DNA of 64,000 nt, taken from Pleurocapsa minor HA4230-MV1. Its GTDB lineage: Bacteria; Cyanobacteriota; Cyanobacteriia; Cyanobacteriales; Xenococcaceae. The stretch covers positions 85,902 through 149,901 of the forward strand of contig JAHHHZ010000029.1 of assembly GCA_019359095.1 (NCBI GenBank), given 5' to 3'. Below, in pieces: positions 42,504 to 50,650 of the stretch. The notes below the pieces were generated by a model. The model saw nothing but the letters and a program-made list of their open reading frames with translations, had not been told where the DNA came from and searched no databases. The translations under genes were made by a program, and so were the position numbers. The stretch's first letter is position 1. Each line of letters opens with the position of its first letter.

Positions 42504-42753
42504 GCCTGAAGTTTTAAGAGTAGACGGATATATCGTAAAGATCTGGTTTAACGATCATCCACCAAATCACGTACACGTTTTTAAAGATAACGGAGAATGT
42601 GTAATCGAATTGAACAATCAAGGTGGTGTCCCCGTTCTTCTCAAATTTCAAGGTATGAATCGAAAAGAAGTTTCTAAAGCTTTGAAAATAGTTAACCAAT
42701 ATCAGTCAAAATTACTGCAAAAGTGGCAGTCTATTCATGGAGATTTAGAATGA
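42502..42753 (+). CDS. DUF4160 protein
   Basis: This 83-aa protein has the DUF4160 signature: IVKIWFNDHPPNHVHVFKDN with the HPP-H-H cluster (18-25), then CVIELNNQG and a C-terminal helix (RKEVSKALKIVNQYQSKLL). Such proteins are typically encoded with DUF2442 partners, as here, and the pair is regarded as a toxin-antitoxin-like module. The start codon is embedded in a perfect hairpin. The biochemical function is unknown. Confidence 0.88.
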   Translation: MPEVLRVDGYIVKIWFNDHPPNHVHVFKDNGECVIELNNQGGVPVLLKFQGMNRKEVSKALKIVNQYQSKLLQKWQSIHGDLE

Positions 42754-43190
42754 TGACAACACCAATTACACAGCAGGAAATTGACAAGCAGATAGATGCT
42801 GCAATGGCTCATTCGGCAGAGCATAGTATATCTGAACCCTCTGCTTGTGAAGTACATTATAATAAGCAGTCAAGAAAAATCATCATTCATTTTGATAATG
42901 ACTGTACATTTGAATGCCCAGTTTCCTTGCTTCAAGGAGTATGCAACCTGACAGACGATGAGATAGCCCAGGTTGAGCTTACACCCGCAGGATGGGGTAT
43001 AACGTGGTCAAATGCCGATCTTGACTTTGGGGTAAATGAGTTAGTACAAGGAGTATTTGGTACAAAAGCTTGGATGAAAGAAATTGCAGCAAAAGGTGGT
43101 CGTTCCAAATCAGAAAAAAAACAAGCTGCTTCAAGGATTAATGGAAAAAAAGGTGGCAGGCCAAGTAAGCTTAAAAAACTAATAAACTGA
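42750..43190 (+). CDS. DUF2442 protein
   Basis: This 146-aa partner of the DUF4160 protein starts at the ATG 42750, overlapping the previous stop by 4 bp. The frame extends back to 42723 but overlaps the DUF4160 gene. The core (ACEVHYNKQSRKIIIHFDNDCTFECPV, then WGITWSNADLDFGVNELVQG) is DUF2442. The Lys/Gly-rich tail (GGRSKSEKKQA, GKKGGRPSKLKK) probably binds nucleic acid. It most likely acts as the DNA-binding half of the pair. Confidence 0.85.
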   Translation: MMTTPITQQEIDKQIDAAMAHSAEHSISEPSACEVHYNKQSRKIIIHFDNDCTFECPVSLLQGVCNLTDDEIAQVELTPAGWGITWSNADLDFGVNELVQGVFGTKAWMKEIAAKGGRSKSEKKQAASRINGKKGGRPSKLKKLIN

Positions 43191-43203
43191 TTACTAAGAT
43201 ATT

Positions 43204-44811
43204 TTAACCTCCACCGAGTAGGACTTCATCTGGTAGCTTAAAGGGACTCGAATCTGGACTAGAAGCAGGTTTGGCAAACCAAGCATTATTCCGCATTGCC
43301 TGAATTGACTCGGATGCCCGTACTGAAGCTTTGTTAATCTGCATGACTTTGGTTAATAAATACTCAAAGTCGATCGTGGGAATTGACGATAAACTTGCTC
43401 TATCCACTTCGTCTAAGGCGCAATACCAGTCCACCAGACAGGTTTGAACCACGTCCGCTATTTCAACGGGGGTACATTCAGTAGATTCGTCGATTAATTC
43501 ATTCCATTGCTCCATATCCCAAGGGGTATCGCTAACTGATTCGGGATTAGAACTTGAGAATTGATTGGGAAAACATTTGGCTAAATAAATGTTAAAGATG
43601 TCATAGATTGCACCTCGATTGGGCAGGTCAAGCATCCAAATTCCTCCGTCATCAAAACGACGGACTAGCTCGGCGGGTAATAGTTCGATGCGATTAACGG
43701 TGGCGATGGTGATTACGGATGAGGTGTGTTCCTGCATCCAGGTAAGGAATTTTTGCACAATACGGCGGGCTGCACCACCCGATTCCCAATTACCCAAACC
43801 TTTATCCCAGTCATCGAGGAAGAGGATCACCTTACCCATACTCTGGGCTAGTTCAAGGAGTAAAGAGACGATGCGATCGGGGTTGTCTGAACCAAGAATG
43901 TCACCAAAACTCATACCCATAAGGGTATAACCAAGGGCTTTGGCGGTCATCTTGGCAGTCAAACTTTTACCCGTTCCTGGTGGTCCCAAAAACAACATGG
44001 CTTTGGGAGGCTTAAGTCCATATCGATTGGCATTTGGTTCGTTTAGTTTGATTAATTTCTCAAATAGAAACTTGTTGAGCAAATCGTTTCCGCCAATACG
44101 AGGAATTTCTATCTTGCTAAAGTACTCTAGCTTGAGTTGGCTATTGTTGAGAATTTTTTCTTTAAGACTTAAAAACTTCTCTGCCAATGGTTCTAAGGGT
44201 ATGGGAATAATTGATTCTGTTTGATACGTAGATTGAGCTAACTCGTAGTAGATATCGCCCCAAGATAGCCCTTGACAGGCAGAGATAAGCTTTACTGGTG
44301 GTTTTTGTTTTATTTCTGCTTCTAATGTTTGGGCGATTTCTTGACTATTGGGTAAACCTAATTGGATTTGATTGAGCTTAAGACGAAGCTTGGGACTAAG
44401 CTGTATCCATTCCCCTAATAAAATGATGCTAATTTCAGGCTGGTGTACTAGACGATTGGCACAGTTATAAATTTGTGATTCTCGAATAGACTTATCTTCG
44501 AGAGAGAGGAGATCGAAGTCTAAAAGATTATCAAAAATGTACAATCCTGCTGACAGCTTCTTTTCTTGAATTAATAGCAAAGGATTGTCACAAGTTTCAG
44601 GGCTAGTAGTTGAACTATATCTGAGGTGATGGGTTTCTAGACTTAACTTAACTAGGTTGCGATAACCATTATTCCAATAAAAAACTGGTTTATCACTATG
44701 GCGATCGCCATAAATAACAAGCAGTTGCTTTAAGGCTAGTTCATAGTCACTTGGATAAAGCTGAATAGTTGTAATCGGCGAACTTTGGTTAAAATCAAAC
44801 TGTTCCAACAT
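43204..44811 (-). CDS. AAA-family ATPase (Ycf46/FtsH-like core)
   Basis: This 535-aa protein has an N-terminal domain (1-210) that resembles Ycf46-type AAA proteins (SAGLYIFDNLLDF, ISIILLGEW). A complete AAA module follows: Walker A GPPGTGKS (276-283), a Walker B variant LFLDDWD (D333-D334 instead of DE), sensor 1 in TIATVNRIE, and the arginine finger region RRFDDGG. No protease domain or membrane segment is present. It probably remodels proteins or DNA complexes. The gene is leftward and converges on the DUF2442 gene. Confidence 0.85.
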   Translation of the reverse strand: MLEQFDFNQSSPITTIQLYPSDYELALKQLLVIYGDRHSDKPVFYWNNGYRNLVKLSLETHHLRYSSTTSPETCDNPLLLIQEKKLSAGLYIFDNLLDFDLLSLEDKSIRESQIYNCANRLVHQPEISIILLGEWIQLSPKLRLKLNQIQLGLPNSQEIAQTLEAEIKQKPPVKLISACQGLSWGDIYYELAQSTYQTESIIPIPLEPLAEKFLSLKEKILNNSQLKLEYFSKIEIPRIGGNDLLNKFLFEKLIKLNEPNANRYGLKPPKAMLFLGPPGTGKSLTAKMTAKALGYTLMGMSFGDILGSDNPDRIVSLLLELAQSMGKVILFLDDWDKGLGNWESGGAARRIVQKFLTWMQEHTSSVITIATVNRIELLPAELVRRFDDGGIWMLDLPNRGAIYDIFNIYLAKCFPNQFSSSNPESVSDTPWDMEQWNELIDESTECTPVEIADVVQTCLVDWYCALDEVDRASLSSIPTIDFEYLLTKVMQINKASVRASESIQAMRNNAWFAKPASSPDSSPFKLPDEVLLGGG

Positions 44812-45015
44812 AGTTTAGATATTAGGTCTATATGGGCTTATATTGCCCAATTTGTGCGGATTCTTAGCTACTTGCTTAGTTTTTTTCTAAAGATTTGATC
44901 GATTGAGAAAGATAGCCCTATCGGGCTTGGGTAGGTGAATGAATTAGAGAGTCCTCTAATTTAGTTCGACTAACGTTTAGTTCAATTGAAAAAAAACATC
45001 TAAGGAGTACTTTTT

Positions 45016-45777
45016 ATGAATTATGTACAGCCTCAAGGCGCACCTGCACCTATGCCTCAGCAGATGCAACAACCCCAGCAAAATTATGCAGCTCAACAGG
45101 CTTATGTACCCCAGCAGGTTCAACAGCCTCAACAAGTTCAGCAGTCTCAAGCTGGCATAAATTTCTACGGCGCAGACTTGAATCCTCAAGACGCCCAAGT
45201 CATCAATCAGATGTATGGCAATGCTTGTCAAACATTAGGCTTACAGTTAAGTGACCAAGCCACCATCGCTAAAAGCTTGTTCTTTGGCGCACGGGATCTG
45301 TTTAAGACAATATATGTTAATCAAATCTCTTCTCAAAGAGGAGAAAGTCCCAAGACTCCTGATTACGAACAGGCTCAAACCAGTTTCGAGCAGACCTTTG
45401 GCTCTGTCGGAAAACTTAAGGTTAGTGAATTGCAACTGTGTTGTGTAATGAAGGCTATTGCACCGAGCCTATTGCCTGATTTGGTTAATGGTTCAGAACC
45501 CCATGCTCCGATCAAAGAATATATCTTAGAGCATAACTGGATGTCTCAAAATGTGAGACAAAACAGTGGTGGCGTTAGCCGTAGTAACGGGAATGGCAAT
45601 GGTAGTACCTATGCCAACCCTTTTGACGGCGGAGCGCAATCTAAAGCGGCAGCAGCAGCGGGATTTGTACCTCAGCAACAGCCTGTAGGATTCGTACCTC
45701 AACAGGTCACTTCCTATGCCCAACCCCAACAAACAGCACAAGCTGTAATGGGGGCAATGCCAACATACGGAGGTTAA
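45016..45777 (+). CDS. Gln/Pro-rich protein of unknown function
   Basis: No family recognised. The 253-aa product has a Gln/Pro-rich first 45 residues, a folded helical core (about 48-175; INQMYGNACQTLGLQLSDQATIAKSL, LQLCCVMKAIAPSLLPDLV) and a disordered Gly/Asn/Gln-rich tail. A good ribosome-binding site (AAGGAGT, 45002-45008) precedes the ATG. The short stem TTAGAG/CTCTAA lies upstream near 44944-44959. The pattern of an ordered core between sticky tails suggests a scaffold or nucleic-acid-binding role, which is inference only. Confidence 0.65.
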   Translation: MNYVQPQGAPAPMPQQMQQPQQNYAAQQAYVPQQVQQPQQVQQSQAGINFYGADLNPQDAQVINQMYGNACQTLGLQLSDQATIAKSLFFGARDLFKTIYVNQISSQRGESPKTPDYEQAQTSFEQTFGSVGKLKVSELQLCCVMKAIAPSLLPDLVNGSEPHAPIKEYILEHNWMSQNVRQNSGGVSRSNGNGNGSTYANPFDGGAQSKAAAAAGFVPQQQPVGFVPQQVTSYAQPQQTAQAVMGAMPTYGG

Positions 45778-45789
45778 TTAACACACAGA

Positions 45790-45831
45790 GAGAAGGACTA
45801 GATAGATTCTTCAGTCTATGTAGTCCTTCTC
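45790..45831. terminator. Bidirectional terminator-type hairpin
   Basis: GAGAAGGACTA (45790-45800) and TAGTCCTTCTC (45821-45831) form an 11-bp perfect stem, with additional inner pairing (TAGA/TCTA). It lies between two convergent genes, and its right arm reaches the stop codon of the leftward gene. It has no long T-tract. Confidence 0.65.
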
Positions 45832-47227
45832 ATACCCCTGGTCCAAGAATGATCCAGCTTTCTCGATTGGCTGGCAAAAAAGGAATCGGACCAATAAAGT
45901 AGGGCGTACAGCCAAGATCGGGAACGCCACGATAACAGAACCGAAAGAAAATAGCTGTTTCGGCTGTATCCGTGGTTTCATCAACGCCCCAAAGAGCAAC
46001 TTTAAAAGCAGGACCAAAAGGATTACGACCAGTTGGTTCTTTACCACAGTTTAATTCACCTAATACTCCTTCTCCTCCATCTACACCCCAAGGTGCATCG
46101 GGACAGATATTGGCATTAACGGGGTCTTTCCCTAGCATCCATCTACGACCTTCAGAGATCCAGCGTCTGTCTCGACCAGAATTTTCAAGATCGTCAAGTT
46201 CGATGTGGGCGCATTCTCGGTCACAAGGGACGGCATAGCCAGCTATGTTACTACCTGATACGCTTTGACCTGGTTTTATTGCCCCATGAGCATCACTCCA
46301 AATAAAGTCTACGCGGGAGATAAAGGCTAAAGTCGTAGCAATAGGGTTAGGAAAATTGTCAAAGGAAATATCTGCTAAACCTTCAATATCACTTAAGTAT
46401 TCGTCTTTCCAACCTTCGTATTCTTCAACAAAGCGATCGCCAATGCCTTCTACATCTCCCAAAGTGTATTCATTGAGGTCTAAATTTCCCATCTCAATTT
46501 CAGTGACATCTATTTGAGGTTTTTTTGTATCGGTGGTTTCGATCCCAGATAGCAAAGCAGGGTTAGAAGATTTTTTAGGCAGCTGTTTAACTGCTTTAGT
46601 GAGACTGATTTCGCTAGATTGATTTTCTTTTCCTGCAACTAGAACTTGGGCAGGATATTCAAGTAGGGTTGAACTTTGGTAACCGTATATATATGAAACT
46701 AGATCCGCCAAAGGAGGTATGGTTTTGATGGGATCGTCTAGTAGTTGAGGGTTGGCTCTAAGAAAACTACCGACGGTCTGATTGTCGATCAGTCCAATTT
46801 GCTCCAGGGTTACAGAATTGGGATCTCGACCAGATTTTGCCATTATCTGAGATAGGGTCAGTTTACCCACTCCGAAGCTTTCTTCTAAGTCTCCTAGCTT
46901 AAGAATATCAGTAACTAAATCTCCAGAGCGCCACTGACGACCTAAAGCGTAACCAACATAAGAGTCATATTCATTAGAAATATAACCAGACTCACTAAAG
47001 CTGCCTAAGTGACGAAAGGTGATTGAACTAAAGTCAGGTGCTTTTAGAACCCCGTTGGACTGCCCTCCTTCATCTACCATGTCATAGGTAACAGTTGGAA
47101 TTGTCATGTTTGAAGTATCGTAAGTCGCAGCATTCGCCTTGTTTGTGGTAGTGTTTATGATTAAAGCTATCCCATTACCAACGCATATTCCCGCGCCAAT
47201 CCATAATATTTTGTGTAAAAGATTCAT
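45830..47227 (-). CDS. Exported or membrane-anchored protein, probably transfer-associated
   Basis: No family recognised. The 465-aa product has an N-terminal signal or anchor helix (ILWIGAGICVGNGIALIINT, then NKANAA). The middle contains helical segments and repeated mention of short acidic stretches (LDLNEYTLGDVEGIGDRFVEEYEGWKDEYL). The C-terminal third has eight or so cysteines (PCDREC, NICPDAPW, LNCGKE, RFCYRGVPDLGC), suggesting disulfides in the periplasm. It is the last gene of a leftward cluster with a MobD-like ATPase gene, so a role in cell-surface contact or mating-pair stability is possible. Confidence 0.6.
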   Translation of the reverse strand: MNLLHKILWIGAGICVGNGIALIINTTTNKANAATYDTSNMTIPTVTYDMVDEGGQSNGVLKAPDFSSITFRHLGSFSESGYISNEYDSYVGYALGRQWRSGDLVTDILKLGDLEESFGVGKLTLSQIMAKSGRDPNSVTLEQIGLIDNQTVGSFLRANPQLLDDPIKTIPPLADLVSYIYGYQSSTLLEYPAQVLVAGKENQSSEISLTKAVKQLPKKSSNPALLSGIETTDTKKPQIDVTEIEMGNLDLNEYTLGDVEGIGDRFVEEYEGWKDEYLSDIEGLADISFDNFPNPIATTLAFISRVDFIWSDAHGAIKPGQSVSGSNIAGYAVPCDRECAHIELDDLENSGRDRRWISEGRRWMLGKDPVNANICPDAPWGVDGGEGVLGELNCGKEPTGRNPFGPAFKVALWGVDETTDTAETAIFFRFCYRGVPDLGCTPYFIGPIPFLPANRESWIILGPGV

Positions 47228-47283
47228 TGTTTTTATAATTAAAATTTATTAAATAGAGCTTTTTTTATTTGGCTGATGATTAC

Positions 47284-48105
47284 TTATCTCTGCTCGGCAG
47301 GTAGCATCCACAACACGCACCATCCTCGATTGACTGCTTTTCCCTCTAGCTTGAGGGTTATATTTAAATTGGCAGCTTCTTGTTCACAGATTCGAGTCTT
47401 ACCTTGTTTGCTGAGGCCGCTGGTATTCCACTTAGTCAGGTTTTGGGCTAGTTTGCCTTCATCAGATTTAGCCCAATGAAGTAGGGCAGTGTCGGCATTA
47501 CTTAGACCCGAGTTACTATAACGATAATCAACATAGCTGCGACCAAACCAGCCGCCAATTCCAGCTAAGATCATGGGGATAAAAATGTAGATGCCAAGAC
47601 GACTCATAGTTTTCCAGTCACTTACTGCTTTAGTATGGGCAGCGTGTTTTACCAAGTTGCTCACAGAAGAGGCTACTTTGGTTTGAACGAGATTGAGGCT
47701 GGCTTCTTCTACAGTTTTAAGATTATTGGTTAAGCTGTTGTGCTGATTGATTAAGTCTCGGGCATAGGTGCGAAAACTGGTATCAATCCTCTGTTGGTTG
47801 GCTTCAATTTGTTGATTAAACTGAGCGCTAAAACCACTGATTAATAGATTGAGAATTTCCTCCTGTTTGTTAACAGAATTTTCAATAGTTTTGAACTCTA
47901 AAAGAAATGCCCAAAGAGGGTCATTTTTATCCAGCTGTTGCTCTTCCTTAAATTTGAGTAAGGACATCACCTCTTGCTTATCAGTGATTTGAGCTAATTG
48001 CTCAACTATGGATAATGAAGCAGTCGGTATGGGTGCAGACACGGGAATAGGTGTAGGGGGAGCAGGCATGGATGGAGGTGGAGATGGAAGCTTATTACTG
48101 TCCAT
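47284..48105 (-). CDS. Coiled-coil protein with one membrane helix
   Basis: No family recognised. The 273-aa product starts with a Pro-rich stretch (PSPPPSMPAPPTPIPV), continues with long helices likely to be coiled coil (about 35-170), and has one membrane helix (LGIYIFIPMILAGIGGWFGRSYV, about 180-202) and a periplasmic-type tail with two Cys. It is 3 bp from the MobD-like gene upstream and is clearly cotranscribed. Similar membrane-anchored coiled-coil proteins accompany mobilisation ATPases, so a role in conjugation is plausible. Confidence 0.6.
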   Translation of the reverse strand: MDSNKLPSPPPSMPAPPTPIPVSAPIPTASLSIVEQLAQITDKQEVMSLLKFKEEQQLDKNDPLWAFLLEFKTIENSVNKQEEILNLLISGFSAQFNQQIEANQQRIDTSFRTYARDLINQHNSLTNNLKTVEEASLNLVQTKVASSVSNLVKHAAHTKAVSDWKTMSRLGIYIFIPMILAGIGGWFGRSYVDYRYSNSGLSNADTALLHWAKSDEGKLAQNLTKWNTSGLSKQGKTRICEQEAANLNITLKLEGKAVNRGWCVLWMLPAEQR

Positions 48106-48108
48106 GAC

Positions 48109-48843
48109 TTAGGCTGCATCAGCTTGAGATGGGGTATAGTTAGCAAAAGAAAATATTTGCACAAATTTGGCAGACTGCTGATTCAAATAAGTTTGCAAGC
48201 GATTTTTGGAAAGTTTGCTAGTTTCAGAAGCGTTAATGTAGGCTTCGTAGGACTTTCCTAGAGTAAAAGTGTTGTCTCGCTCTCCTCTAGGCATGACGCT
48301 TAGTTCAAAAGAGGGTAGTTTTTTGAGTATTTTAGCGATGTCTCCAGTGGGTTCTTCTTTCCATTGGTGGTCGATACCTTGGTTTTTGACTAGGACTGTG
48401 TTGAAGACGGGGTAGTCTGTAACCAATGTTTTTAATAGCTGAAGACTGATGTTATCTCCATTAGATAAGTACCAGAAATAGATTTGAATATTGTTCTCAA
48501 TTAAAAATTCGGTTTGATCTAGACCATTTTGCTTGAGCCAGAATATCAATTCTCTGTGTCTATCAGAAGGCATATTGACAATGACATCCTGTTTTAAAGC
48601 TGCTTCATAAATGCGGTCAACTTTAATCGCCTCAGTACTGTAATTGACCATAATTTCATTACAGGCATCAAAAGTGACATCAGTTATACCTGGATAAATA
48701 GCAGCAACATCGCTTTTGTGAGGGTCGGTGTCAAATAGGGTAAAAGGTCTATTGTTACAGTTGTACATATAGCCCATGAGAATACTAAAAAAACTTTTGC
48801 CAATATTGCCGCGATTACCAGTTACGAAGTGAATTGTGTTCAT
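48109..48843 (-). CDS. MobD/ParA-like P-loop ATPase, probably mobilisation-associated
   Basis: This 244-aa protein belongs to the MinD/ParA superfamily. It has the P-loop GNRGNIGKS (9-17) without the deviant first Lys of true ParA, LFDTDPHKSDV as the switch motif, and IVNMPSDRHRE. In mobilisable plasmids proteins of this kind (MobD, TraL) accompany the transfer machinery. It heads a leftward three-gene cluster with the coiled-coil membrane protein and the 465-aa exported protein. True partition is already served by parAB at 34.5 kb, which supports a transfer role. Confidence 0.72.
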   Translation of the reverse strand: MNTIHFVTGNRGNIGKSFFSILMGYMYNCNNRPFTLFDTDPHKSDVAAIYPGITDVTFDACNEIMVNYSTEAIKVDRIYEAALKQDVIVNMPSDRHRELIFWLKQNGLDQTEFLIENNIQIYFWYLSNGDNISLQLLKTLVTDYPVFNTVLVKNQGIDHQWKEEPTGDIAKILKKLPSFELSVMPRGERDNTFTLGKSYEAYINASETSKLSKNRLQTYLNQQSAKFVQIFSFANYTPSQADAA

Positions 48844-48894
48844 GATTTTGATTCAGGTTATTTGAATAAAGGTATTTAATGAAAGCTAAAAAGC

Positions 48895-49563
48895 TTATGC
48901 TTCTTGTAACTCAGACTCAGATGAGTTAAAACTTAAGCCAATGCTAGTAGCCAAGGCGATCGCTTCTTGCTTGGTTTGCAAGTTTAGTTTTTGAACAATG
49001 TTTTTTAAGCGGTAACCAATGTTTAAAGCGCTGTAGTTTATTTGTTCGCCAATGCTTGAGTAGTTATGACCCTGAGCTGCTAAAGCTAGGATTTTTCTGT
49101 CAATGGGTGCTAAACTTTCTACGGCTTGACGTTGTTCTAGTTTTGATTGGAATACACAATTGTTGAGTTTTTTCTTAGCTTGAGGACAGATGAAAACACC
49201 ACCGATTAAGGCACAGCTGATAACTAAGATCAGGTTTTGGGGGTCGTTATGCTCCAAGCTAATGTAGGAACTATTGCAGTTAAGAGCCAGCAATAAGGAA
49301 TTTTGCTGAGTAGGGCGATCGCAAAGGATTAACCTTGCTTGGTCTAATTGAGTTAGTTGACCGCATTTAATAGTGTCTAATAACTGACCTTCGACTATAA
49401 TGACGAAAGCTAACCCTAGCTTTTGCAAAAAATTAGCTGATTCTAAACATTGAAAATAGTTGTTGACTAGGCGAACTTCATAGTTACTAGTACTAGTTAA
49501 GAAAGCTTGTAGACCTTGGGCAATAATTTTGTCTTGATGCAGTAAAAGTAAGATTTTAGACAT
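48895..49563 (-). CDS. LuxR-type transcription factor without phosphoacceptor
   Basis: This 222-aa protein starts at the ATG 49563-49561 (a TTG at 49569 is upstream). The N-terminal half is a degenerate receiver (ILLLLHQDKIIAQGL, LAFVIIVEGQLL), and the C-terminal half is a LuxR HTH (LAPIDRKILALAAQGHNYSS, YSALNIGYRLKNIVQKL). No Asp is placed for phosphorylation. It resembles the regulator at 32583 in layout. It lies upstream of the MobD-like cluster on the same strand, and so probably controls transfer genes. Confidence 0.8.
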   Translation of the reverse strand: MSKILLLLHQDKIIAQGLQAFLTSTSNYEVRLVNNYFQCLESANFLQKLGLAFVIIVEGQLLDTIKCGQLTQLDQARLILCDRPTQQNSLLLALNCNSSYISLEHNDPQNLILVISCALIGGVFICPQAKKKLNNCVFQSKLEQRQAVESLAPIDRKILALAAQGHNYSSIGEQINYSALNIGYRLKNIVQKLNLQTKQEAIALATSIGLSFNSSESELQEA

Positions 49564-49809
49564 TACCAATTAAGGTTATTTGTGTGCGGTTTGTATTGTA
49601 ATTACATTGTGTACTGTAGTATGGGCAATGGCTACAGGGGGCTTGACTTGAAAAGGGGATGGTTTGCAATTACTTCACATCTTTGGCAAAGTTTTACCGC
49701 AACTTAACTTGCTCGGGCATTTTCTATCTTATTCGAGTGTTTTTAAGCTCAATTTAATTACGTCTGACGACGTTATAAAACTGCAATTTAACGATGAATT
49801 TAATAAATT

Positions 49810-50368
49810 ATGCTTTTAAATCTTCCAGAGTTAGAAACGGGAGAAGAGTTAGACCAATTAAGCGCGCTCTTGGCAACAGAAGAACAGTCTGGTTCTAGTC
49901 AAGACCTGGAAATTGACAACCAAATTACCCAAATAATTTTAAGAAGAGAAGGAGAAGACCGAAATCAGTTACGGTAAAAGAGTTGACCGCTTTATCAACT
50001 ACATTCAATTTCTCAATCAGATAAATTATTTGGACTCGGAAATCGCTAGACTACAAACCCTCAAAAAATCGAGAACCAACTTGGCAAAAAGACTAATCGC
50101 GATGGTTCTGTTCCGACTAGAAATAAGTGGAGTCAAGAAAGTAGAGACTGACACCCATAAAATAAGCGTTGTGGCTAAAGGAGGTAAACAGCCGATTGAA
50201 ATTGACTATGACGAAGTTCACGATCTCGATCTGATTCCTGAAGAGTTTATAGAAACTAAAGTTGTCAAGAAGGTGAATAAAGAAGCGATCGCCAATTATT
50301 TAAAGGCAAATAATTCCTTGTCGTGGGCAAGGTTAGTAGAGCGAGGTAATAGGCTGAGTATTAAGTGA
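49810..50368 (+). pseudogene. Siphovirus Gp157-like gene split by a +1 frameshift
   Basis: The ATG at 49810 opens a 55-codon frame ending at 49977. The frame +1 to it is open from 49943 to 50368 and encodes the typical C-terminal part of Gp157-like proteins (SEIARLQTLKKSRTNLAKRL, IPEEFIETKVVKKVNKEAIANYL, NRLSIK). Removing one A from TTTTAAGAAG (near 49941) joins the two and yields a full-length protein of about 185 aa. Possibilities are an inactivating insertion, a sequencing error, or programmed frameshifting. Gp157 proteins are phage-derived with a poorly known role. Confidence 0.7.
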
Positions 50369-50563
50369 TAGGTGTTAATTATTAAGCTTGAAAATAAGAT
50401 GAAAGCGTTGCCGTCTGTAGCTCTTAGCTTTATGTCTATATTCAGCGATGTCTGGTATCTGAAAACGGCTTAAATTACTCGAATCTGTATGCTATAGACT
50501 TCGATCTTATCAGGATCGATACAAATTTTAGTGAATACACATATAAAATCGATAGTAATAATA

Positions 50564-50596
50564 AGAGACTGTTTGTAAAAAGAAAATAAAGAAGAC
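50564..50596 (+). repeat. Left 33-bp terminal inverted repeat
   Basis: Perfect reverse complement of 55747-55779. It lies 195 bp after the Gp157-like stop and 54 bp beyond the porin stop. I see no gene in the 282-bp gap 50369-50650. Confidence 0.9.
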
Positions 50597-50650
50597 TATT
50601 CAAAGGTAGATTAAGTTGTAAAAGATAAAGAAAAAAAGTTTAGAACTACC

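Noticed and set aside
45830..47227. Calling the 465-aa exported protein a relaxase
   Set aside because: It has a signal or anchor helix and many cysteines, and lacks an HUH or Tyr motif. An exported location conflicts with relaxase function.
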